This document shows positions 1 through 4,877 of a stretch of DNA of 5,512 nucleotides, in pieces. Within the stretch, counting starts at the first letter, position 1. Each line of letters opens with the position of its first letter. The position numbers were made by a program, and so were the translations under genes. Source of the DNA: an uncultured Petrimonas sp. (GTDB taxonomy: Bacteria > Bacteroidota > Bacteroidia > Bacteroidales > Dysgonomonadaceae); contig CAKTUP010000127.1 in the NCBI GenBank assembly GCA_934621705.1, positions 1 through 5,512 on the forward strand, written 5' to 3'. Below the pieces are notes generated by a model that saw only the letters and a program-made list of their open reading frames with translations, was not told the DNA's origin and searched no databases.

Positions 1-350
1 CGTTGACGGACAAGCCGGCACGCTTTTTCGTCACTGAAATTATCCGCGAAAAAGCGTTACTGCTTTATCAGAAAGAAATCCCTTACTCCATCGAAGTGGT
101 GGTGGAGGAATTTAAGGAAGAACCGGATATTATCCGTATCCGCGCCATTATTATGGTGGAGCGCGATACGCAAAAAGGAATTGTTATCGGTCATAAAGGC
201 GAATCGCTAAAAAAACTGGGAACGATGGCACGAAAAGACATCGAACTGTTTTTCGAGAAAAAAGTGTTTCTTCAGCTTTACGTGAAAGTGGAAAAAGATT
301 GGCGAAACCACGAAAACCTGCTGAAAAGGTTCGGGTATAAATTGGAATAA
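1..350 (+). CDS. era: GTPase Era, C-terminal part (5' end outside window)
   Basis: Era is a GTPase that binds the 3' end of 16S rRNA and helps assemble the small ribosomal subunit in the cytoplasm. The reading frame is open to the left edge (first full codon at position 3, TTG, here an internal Leu), so the G domain is missing and only about 116 of the usual 290-300 residues are present. What remains is the type II KH RNA-binding domain. It opens with the [16 protein letters not shown] helix typical of Era, followed by the EIPYS-EVVVEEF strand, the KH GxxG loop as [13 protein letters not shown] (GHKG at about residues 63-66 of the visible part), and the characteristic Era ending [17 protein letters not shown]. 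The stop is TAA. Der follows 122 bases downstream in the same direction, and both proteins act in ribosome maturation, so co-transcription is plausible but is inferred. Identification is from recognised motifs, not a search. Confidence 0.95.
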   Translation, partial: LTDKPARFFVTEIIREKALLLYQKEIPYSIEVVVEEFKEEPDIIRIRAIIMVERDTQKGIVIGHKGESLKKLGTMARKDIELFFEKKVFLQLYVKVEKDWRNHENLLKRFGYKLE

Positions 351-352
351 GC

Positions 353-392
353 CCCACCCAGCCTCCCCAAAAGGGGAGGAGATTGGGATGGG
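353..392. repeat. G/C-rich palindromic intergenic repeat, copy 1
   Basis: A 40-base hairpin starts two bases after the era stop codon. The inner stem is CCTCCCC (362-368) with GGGGAGG (373-379), closed by an AAAA loop. The outer stem pairs 353-360 (CCCACCCA) with 384-392, with one bulged A at 388. There is no following T-run, so it is not a standard intrinsic terminator. It closely matches the reverse complement of the palindrome just upstream of der, which suggests two inverted copies of one element. Similar short CCCC/GGGG palindromes are scattered between genes in many Bacteroidetes genomes; membership of such a family is inferred here. It could stabilise the era 3' end or attenuate read-through into der. 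Confidence 0.6.
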
Positions 393-430
393 ATTATGAA
401 ATATTAATAATAACGAAAATAAAATATAGC

Positions 431-470
431 CCGCAAACTCCCTCTCCTTTGGAGAGGGGCGGGGAGAGGC
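431..470. repeat. G/C-rich palindromic intergenic repeat, copy 2 (inverted)
   Basis: CCCTCTCC (440-447) and GGAGAGGG (451-458) form a perfect 8-bp stem around a TTT loop, followed by a purine-rich tail (461-469) that runs up to the der start codon. Read as its reverse complement, this segment aligns with copy 1 at 353-392: both have a CCCC/CCC-rich left part, a CTCC-AAA-GGAG core and an AG(A/T)TTG right part. The two copies are separated by an AT-rich spacer (393-430). Reading across the repeat in the der frame gives a Pro/Ser/Arg/Gly-rich peptide ([10 protein letters not shown]) unlike the start of a Der protein, which supports treating it as non-coding. Confidence 0.6.
463..469 (+). promoter_or_regulatory. 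Shine-Dalgarno-like tract for der
   Basis: GGAGAGG lies 3 bases before the der ATG at 473, with its GGAG core 6 bases from the start. This supports the internal ATG as the true start. It is notable because the other starts in this window have AT-rich or only weakly purine-rich leaders, as is usual in Bacteroidetes, and because the tract belongs to the tail of the adjacent palindromic repeat. Its use by the ribosome is inferred. Confidence 0.45.
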
Positions 471-472
471 TT

Positions 473-1786
473 ATGCAAAACTTAGTAGCCATAGTAGGAC
501 GTCCGAACGTCGGTAAGTCGGCGTTGTTCAATCGATTAACGCAAAGCCGTCAGGCCATTGTTACCGATGTGTCGGGCACCACGCGCGACCGCTTGTACGG
601 AAAAGTAAACTGGAACGGACAAGAGTTTTCGCTGGTTGATACCGGCGGATGGGTGGTTAATTCCGACGATATAATGGAAGACGAGATTAACAAGCAGGTG
701 CAAATCGCGGTGGAAGAAGCCGACGTGATCTTGTTTGTGGTTGACGTGATGAACGGTCTTACCGATTTAGACAACGGTGTGGCTCATTTGCTCCGTCGCT
801 CGGGAAAACCCGTTGTGGTGGTGGCCAATAAGGCCGACAATTTCGACATCGGACATCAGGCGGCCGAATTTTATACGCTGGGTTTGGGCGACCCCTTTTC
901 CATATCGGCCATCAACGGTTCGGGAACGGGCGATTTGCTCGATCATGTTTTATCGCTTTTCAAAAAGGAAGGCGAAGAAGAACAACTGGCCGATATTCCC
1001 AAGTTCGCTGTTGTGGGACGTCCCAATGCCGGAAAATCGTCTATCGTGAACGCGTTGATGGGCGAGGAACGAAACATCGTTACGGAAATTGCAGGTACCA
1101 CGCGCGACTCCATCTACACACGATACGACAAATTCGGGATGGATTTCTACCTGATCGATACGGCCGGAATCCGCAAGAAAGGAAAAGTTACGGAAGATTT
1201 AGAGTATTTTTCGGTTATTCGTTCCATCCGCGCCATTGAAGAAGCCGATGTTTGCATACTGATGATCGATTCCACGCGCAGAATCGAAAGCCAGGATTTG
1301 AATATTTTCTCCCTTATCCAAAAAAACCGGAAAGGATTGGTGGTTTTCGTTAATAAATGGGATTTGGTGGAAGAAAAGGACAATAATTTAATCCGCGATT
1401 TCGAGAAAATCATCCGCGAGCGTTTTGCTCCGTTTACCGATTTTCCCATTATTTTCGGCTCGGCGCTCACCAAACAACGCATCCTGAAAGTGATGGATTT
1501 GGCGAAAGAAGTGTATCAGAACAAAAAGCAAAAAGTACCTACGCACAAACTCAACGAGGTGATGCTTCCCATAATCGAAAGAACGCCGCCGCCGTCAAAC
1601 AAAGGCAAATACATTAAGGTGAAATATATCACGCAATTACCCAATACGCAAGTTCCGTCGTTTGTGTTTTTTTGCAACCTACCGCAGTGGATTAAGGAAC
1701 CTTACAAACGATTTATCGAAAACCGTATGCGCGAAAACTGGAATTTTACGGGAACGCCGATAAATGTTTTCTTTAGAGAAAAATAA
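473..1786 (+). CDS. der: Ribosome biogenesis GTPase Der (EngA)
   Basis: Der is a cytoplasmic GTPase with two tandem G domains, needed for maturation of the large ribosomal subunit. The product is 437 residues, a usual length for the family. G domain 1 shows GRPNVGKS (9-16), TTRD (36-39), DTGG (56-59), NKAD (119-122) and SA (145-146). G domain 2 shows GRPNAGKS (182-189), TTRD (209-212), DTAG (229-232), NKWD (294-297) and SAL (330-332). The C-terminal KH-like domain covers about 355-437 and ends in the family-typical TGTPI-V-FREK. All key nucleotide-binding motifs are intact. The frame stays open upstream to a TTG at 383, but those 30 residues come from the palindromic repeat; ATG 473 gives the conserved start [16 protein letters not shown]. 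It lies downstream of era in the same direction, and no clear promoter was seen in the gap. Confidence 0.97.
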   Translation: MQNLVAIVGRPNVGKSALFNRLTQSRQAIVTDVSGTTRDRLYGKVNWNGQEFSLVDTGGWVVNSDDIMEDEINKQVQIAVEEADVILFVVDVMNGLTDLDNGVAHLLRRSGKPVVVVANKADNFDIGHQAAEFYTLGLGDPFSISAINGSGTGDLLDHVLSLFKKEGEEEQLADIPKFAVVGRPNAGKSSIVNALMGEERNIVTEIAGTTRDSIYTRYDKFGMDFYLIDTAGIRKKGKVTEDLEYFSVIRSIRAIEEADVCILMIDSTRRIESQDLNIFSLIQKNRKGLVVFVNKWDLVEEKDNNLIRDFEKIIRERFAPFTDFPIIFGSALTKQRILKVMDLAKEVYQNKKQKVPTHKLNEVMLPIIERTPPPSNKGKYIKVKYITQLPNTQVPSFVFFCNLPQWIKEPYKRFIENRMRENWNFTGTPINVFFREK

Positions 1787-1789
1787 TCG

Positions 1790-1850
1790 GGTGCTTCGAT
1801 TTCCAACTCGCGTTTCTATATAAGCGACTTGGAAGTCGCTTGTCCCGTCA
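1790..1850. repeat. Short intergenic repeat with alternative hairpins between convergent genes
   Basis: This segment fills nearly all the space between the der stop and the stop of the convergent gene. AAGCGACTT (1822-1830) and AAGTCGCTT (1833-1841) form a perfect 9-bp inverted repeat with a GG centre. A second arm, TTCCAACTCGC (1801-1811), pairs with GCGACTTGGAA (1824-1834) with one mismatch and a 12-base loop, so the two foldings exclude each other. On the minus strand it translates as TSDFQVAYIETRVGNRST, a peptide that I recall appearing in spurious ORFs of Bacteroidetes genomes (memory, not a search), so a dispersed element is likely. No T-run flanks either hairpin, so a terminator role for either gene is possible but weakly supported. 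Confidence 0.5.
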
Positions 1851-2297
1851 AATATTACTAAACGGAATATTCTTCGCTTCGCAAACCTCAATCAACTTAG
1901 CCTTTATTCGTTTTAAATCATTATATTTCAGGTTTCCGAGGTCTATTTTGTAATTGGTTCCGGTAGTAGTCAGCGTTAGATGGCTCAATCCGATGCCGAG
2001 TTGCGAAACGGTTTCCCACAAAATGGAGCCGTTTATGCGCTGCTTGGGCAATTTAATCCGGAACTCATCGTTATCGATTTCAACAATAAGATCTGACTGC
2101 CACACGGTTACCGTGAATAACAACAACGCTGCCAAAACTGCTCCGACAGCTCCCACGTAAAATAAAAAATCGAACTTAGTGTGCAAAGCCTGTGAAATAC
2201 TGATTCCCACAGCGAGCGCAAGCAAAAATCCCCCTGCAATTAATGCGAAAATCTTTACTTTCGCGGGTAAAGCGTAAACTATTTTTAGGTCTTCCAT
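1848..2297 (-). CDS. Unrecognised membrane protein with two TM segments and a small soluble domain
   Basis: I do not recognise a named family. The 149-residue product has two hydrophobic stretches likely to span the inner membrane, about residues 14-36 (KIFALIAGGFLLALAVGIS) and 44-66 (FLFYVGAVGAVLAALLLF), joined by a short loop. The rest (69-149) is soluble: several predicted beta strands (LIVEIDNDEFRIKLP, ILWETVSQLGIGL, LTLTTTGTNYKIDLG) and one C-terminal helix (NDLKRIKAKLIEVCEAKN). Two TM helices followed by strands and a final helix resemble bacterial PH-like membrane proteins, but this rests on layout only. With few signal-like features at the N-terminus, both ends are probably cytoplasmic. 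The start ATG has no Shine-Dalgarno sequence. It converges on der and diverges from the DUF349 gene. The TGA stop lies at the edge of the intergenic repeat. The balanced composition and two clean TM segments argue that it is a real gene. Confidence 0.8.
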   Translation of the reverse strand: MEDLKIVYALPAKVKIFALIAGGFLLALAVGISISQALHTKFDFLFYVGAVGAVLAALLLFTVTVWQSDLIVEIDNDEFRIKLPKQRINGSILWETVSQLGIGLSHLTLTTTGTNYKIDLGNLKYNDLKRIKAKLIEVCEAKNIPFSNI

Positions 2298-2356
2298 AAT
2301 CGGGGTTTTTTATTTAATTTTAATGTTAAGTGTTGAATAACAAATAATTTCGTTTA

Positions 2357-2364
2357 CAAAAATA
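2357..2364 (-). promoter_or_regulatory. Possible -7 promoter box for the minus-strand membrane-protein gene
   Basis: On the minus strand these bases read TATTTTTG, a full match to the Bacteroidetes -7 consensus TAnnTTTG, placing a transcription start roughly 50 bases before the ATG. No good -33 TTTG box is present at the expected distance of about 20 bases (the nearest lies about 32 bases upstream), and the region is AT-rich, so a chance match is quite possible. Confidence 0.3.
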
Positions 2365-2512
2365 CAATTATTATGCGGTTTCTTTTAAATAAACATCAAA
2401 AAACAATGAAATGAGAAAAAAAATACGTTAATTTGTATATAATTTGTAGCGCAAGTTAAACGAATCAAACGTAAACTTGTTTTATAAAGTAAGTGTTTGT
2501 GAAACGAAATTT

Positions 2513-2531
2513 CTCAACTATGTTGGTTGAG
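2513..2531 (+). promoter_or_regulatory. Small hairpin in the leader of the DUF349 gene
   Basis: CTCAAC (2513-2518) pairs with GTTGAG (2526-2531) across a 7-base loop, extendable by one U-G pair. It lies 23 bases before the ATG at 2555, and its loop contains an ATG (2520) that opens an 11-codon frame. A 6-bp stem in an AT-rich leader can arise by chance; any regulatory role is inferred. Confidence 0.25.
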
Positions 2532-2555
2532 GCTAAAATACGAAGGGTGAATTGA
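2520..2555 (+). other. Possible 11-codon leader ORF overlapping the DUF349 start
   Basis: ATG at 2520 opens a frame encoding MLVEAKIRRVN and ends in TGA at 2553-2555, sharing one base with the ATG of the large gene (TGATG). In-frame GTG codons at 2493 and 2499 could extend it to about 18-20 codons. The TGATG arrangement is the classic one for termination-reinitiation coupling. No Shine-Dalgarno sequence precedes it, and such short frames are common by chance. Confidence 0.2.
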
Positions 2556-4582
2556 TGAACAACAACAATCTTGAAAATGAGAAACTTCCCGTTAACGAGG
2601 AAGCTAAAACTGAAGAATCTGCTCATGTGCTTCCGGCTGAGGAAACTGTAACCGAAAAACCAGAAGAAGCAACTCCTGAAGTTCCGGAAATTGAAGAAGA
2701 AAAAGCTCCGGAAGAAGAACTGTCTCAAGAAACTGACGCGGAGTCGGAAGAGCCTGCCGTGGAGGAAAAAGTGGAAATCGATTATGATATCGAAATTCCG
2801 GAGGAGACAGAAGAAAGTGTGGAGGAAGAAACCGAAGTGGATGAGAACAGTGTTTCGGACGATGATTCCGTGGAATTGCCGTCTATTGAAGAGATTGTGC
2901 AGAAACTTCGCGATTTGCTGGCATCGGATCATCCGCAGAGGAAAGAAGTGGATGAAGTAAAAAACCAGTTCTACCGTTCGCTTCGCAACGAAACCGAAAC
3001 ACAAAAAGCAACGTTTCTTGAATCGGGTGGAGAATCCATCGATTTTGTTGCAAACGAATCCGAAACATACGCCGAAGGAAAAGACCTGATTCAGAAAATA
3101 AAAGAAAAACGCGCCGAAATTCTTGCTCGTGAAGATGCCGAAAAGGAAAAGAATGTAGCTAAAAAGATGGCTATTATTGAGCAGGTTAAGCATTTGGCCG
3201 AAAGCCAGAGCCACGAGGATTTCAACAAAACTTATCAGGAATTCCGCTCGCTGCAACAGCAGTGGAATGACATTAAACTGGTGCCGCAGACCAAAGTGAA
3301 CGAGCTTTGGAAGGAGTATCAGCGGCACGTGGAGAAATTCTACGATTTGGTTCGCATCAACAACGAGTTCCGCGAATACGACTTCAAGAAAAACCTGGAA
3401 CTGAAAACCGAACTCAGCGAAGCAGCCGAAAGGCTCGACGAGGAGCCGGACGTGGTTTCGGCGTTTCATCAGTTGCAAAACCTGCATCAGGAGTGGCGCG
3501 ACATAGGCCCGGTATCCCGCAAGGACAGGGAAGATATCTGGAATCGTTTCAAAACTGCGTCAACGCTTATCAATAAGAAATATCAAACTCATTTCGAGGG
3601 TCTTAAGGGAAAAGAAGAAGATAATCTGGCTGCAAAAACCGCCTTGTGCGAAAAGCTTGAATCCATCGATTATTCGAAATTGACCTCAGTAAGAGATTGG
3701 AACAATAAGATAAATGAAGTTCTTGATATTCAGAAACAATGGCGTGAAATAGGATACGTTCCCAAAAAGTGGAACACTAAAATTTACGACCGTTACCGCG
3801 CCGCTTGCGACTTTTTCTTCCGCAACAAAAACGATTTCTACAAATCGATGCACGGTGAAATGGAAGAAAACCTGAAAAAGAAAGTCGCTCTTTGCGAACG
3901 AGCCGAAGCGCTGAAAGACAGCCAGGATTGGAAAAAAACCACGCAAGATTTGATCGCCATTCAGCGGGAGTGGAAAACCATCGGCATCGTTCCCCGCAAA
4001 TATGTTGACAGCACGTGGAAACGATTTATTGCGGCTTGCGATTATTTCTTCGAACAAAAGAAACTCCATACCACTTCTCAGCACGACGAAGAGGCCAAAA
4101 ACCTGGAGAAAAAGAAAGAAATTGTTGAGAAAATCAACATGTTCGACACAACTCTTACCGCCGAAGAAGCTTTGCCTCTGATACGGGAACTTATGGACGA
4201 ATGGTACGCCGTGGGGTATGTACCGTTTAAAGCCAAAGACCGCATTTATAAAGAGTTTCACAACGCTACCGAAGCACAGTTCGACCGATTGAATATCGAT
4301 AAAAACGACAGAAAATTAGACAATTTCAAGTCGAACATTTCGGATATGGCAAAATCGGACAACGCTAAAGGCCAACTTCTTCGCGAACGCGAAAGGCTGA
4401 TGCGCCAATACGAACGCATGAAAACGGAGTTGCAGACTTACGAGAATAATATCGGGTTTTTGTCCGTTTCTTCCAAAAAAGGCAACAATCTCATCGACGA
4501 CATGAACCAAAAGATGAACAAAATAAAGTCGGAACTGGAGTTGCTGGTAAAGAAAATTGCGGCAATTGATGAGGAGTTGTAG
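2555..4582 (+). CDS. DUF349-repeat protein with acidic N-terminal tail
   Basis: This 675-residue protein belongs by motif to the DUF349 family, common in Bacteroidetes and of no established function that I can name. Residues 1-108 are a low-complexity, strongly acidic tail (runs of Glu with Pro, Val and Thr), probably disordered. From about 110 it is alpha-helical and charged. Five DUF349 units are marked by a Trp followed by an (I/V)-x-x-V(P/S)-type turn: W237 (WNDIKLVP), W314 (WRDIGPVS), W396 (WREIGYVP), W473 (WKTIGIVP) and W550 (WYAVGYVP). They are spaced 77, 82, 77 and 77 residues apart, and each is followed exactly 15 residues later by an aromatic (W252, W329, Y411, W488, Y565). Residues about 605-675 look like a coiled coil (LLRERERLMRQYERMKTEL onward). 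There is no signal peptide or membrane segment, so it is probably cytoplasmic. I chose ATG 2555 over the in-frame TTG at 2552; a stop at 2534 excludes longer forms. It is likely monocistronic, as a terminator follows. Confidence 0.93.
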   Translation: MNNNNLENEKLPVNEEAKTEESAHVLPAEETVTEKPEEATPEVPEIEEEKAPEEELSQETDAESEEPAVEEKVEIDYDIEIPEETEESVEEETEVDENSVSDDDSVELPSIEEIVQKLRDLLASDHPQRKEVDEVKNQFYRSLRNETETQKATFLESGGESIDFVANESETYAEGKDLIQKIKEKRAEILAREDAEKEKNVAKKMAIIEQVKHLAESQSHEDFNKTYQEFRSLQQQWNDIKLVPQTKVNELWKEYQRHVEKFYDLVRINNEFREYDFKKNLELKTELSEAAERLDEEPDVVSAFHQLQNLHQEWRDIGPVSRKDREDIWNRFKTASTLINKKYQTHFEGLKGKEEDNLAAKTALCEKLESIDYSKLTSVRDWNNKINEVLDIQKQWREIGYVPKKWNTKIYDRYRAACDFFFRNKNDFYKSMHGEMEENLKKKVALCERAEALKDSQDWKKTTQDLIAIQREWKTIGIVPRKYVDSTWKRFIAACDYFFEQKKLHTTSQHDEEAKNLEKKKEIVEKINMFDTTLTAEEALPLIRELMDEWYAVGYVPFKAKDRIYKEFHNATEAQFDRLNIDKNDRKLDNFKSNISDMAKSDNAKGQLLRERERLMRQYERMKTELQTYENNIGFLSVSSKKGNNLIDDMNQKMNKIKSELELLVKKIAAIDEEL

Positions 4583-4591
4583 GCTACAACT
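4575..4591 (+). repeat. Inverted repeat across the DUF349 stop codon
   Basis: AGTTGTAG (4575-4582) and CTACAACT (4584-4591) are perfect 8-base inverted arms around a single G. In RNA this allows a 7-bp stem with a GGC loop. The TAG stop is the end of the left arm. With no T-run it is not a terminator itself, but it stands 26 bases before one and could protect the mRNA 3' end. Confidence 0.45.
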
Positions 4592-4617
4592 TATCAACAA
4601 CATATTACCCTCCCATG

Positions 4618-4645
4618 AAGCGACTGATTATTCGGTCGCTTTTTT
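4618..4645 (+). terminator. Intrinsic terminator after the DUF349 gene
   Basis: AAGCGACTGA (4618-4627) pairs with TCGGTCGCTT (4632-4641) as a 10-bp stem with one U-G pair and a TTAT loop, followed by a T-run (4640-4645). This is a textbook Rho-independent terminator, 36 bases after the stop codon. It separates the DUF349 gene from the susC-like gene downstream. Confidence 0.85.
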
Positions 4646-4877
4646 CGTGTGACCAAATATTTAATACTCTTGCACTGTTTTGATACATTTTTTATATTTT
4701 TTGAGAGAATATTAATACCATTCTCGTCTTATTATTCGTTACTTTGTTTAAAAAATTCTTAATAACTTACGAAAAGCATATTGCTTGCCATCCAACTCAT
4801 TTAAATTGCTTTAGGAAAATACAAGAAATATTTTTTATAAATTGAAATGTATGTTAATAAATTAAACAAATGAAAGA
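4646..4877. other. AT-rich region upstream of the susC-like gene, with a dyad
   Basis: No gene is visible in these 232 bases, which presumably carry the promoter and operator of the SusC-like gene. GAGAAT (4705-4710) and ATTCTC (4720-4725) form an inverted repeat with a 9-base AT-rich spacer, the size of a typical repressor or activator site. TTTG motifs occur at 4679-4682, 4700-4703 and 4743-4746, but none pairs with a well-placed TAnnTTTG, so I could not assign a promoter. Transcription could depend on an alternative (ECF) sigma factor, as many susC loci do; that is inference. Confidence 0.4.

Larger units (their letters stand above)
2298..2554. other. AT-rich divergent intergenic region
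   Basis: These 257 bases separate two divergently transcribed genes and should carry promoters for both. No RNA gene or longer conserved structure is visible. For the rightward gene, the nearest thing to a -7 box is TATAATTTG (2438-2446), one base longer than the TAnnTTTG consensus and without a convincing -33 partner. An A-rich run lies at 2414-2423. The last 40 bases hold a small hairpin and a possible leader ORF, listed separately. Confidence 0.5.

Noticed and set aside
353..392. Era-der intergenic hairpin as a Rho-independent terminator
   Set aside because: The stem is strong, but purine-rich sequence rather than a T-run follows.
383..472. In-frame 30-residue N-terminal extension of Der from a TTG codon
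   Set aside because: It is translated from the palindromic repeat ([10 protein letters not shown]) and has no resemblance to Der; the conserved start [16 protein letters not shown] begins at ATG 473, which has a ribosome-binding tract.
1822..1841. Palindrome AAGCGACTTGGAAGTCGCTT as an intrinsic terminator for der or the convergent gene
   Set aside because: No T-run follows on either strand and the 2-base centre forces partial melting; it is better described as part of a repeat. The shared AAGCGACT with the terminator at 4618 looks coincidental.
1679..1891. Minus-strand open frame of 70 codons overlapping the der 3' end, the intergenic repeat and the end of the convergent gene
   Set aside because: Its only distinctive part is the translated repeat; the rest is antisense to two real genes.
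2465..3487. Minus-strand open frame of 340 codons opposite the DUF349 gene
   Set aside because: It is extremely Phe-rich, as expected when Glu/Lys-rich coding sequence (GAA, AAA) is read in antisense; the plus-strand frame has clear family repeats.
3686..4261. Minus-strand open frame of 191 codons opposite the DUF349 gene
   Set aside because: Phe/Val-rich antisense shadow of the same helical, Glu/Lys-rich gene, with no recognisable domain.
4679..4703. Promoter for the susC-like gene built from TTTG (4679-4682) and TATTTTTTG (4695-4703)
   Set aside because: The gap is about 12 bases rather than about 20 and the second box is one base too long for TAnnTTTG.
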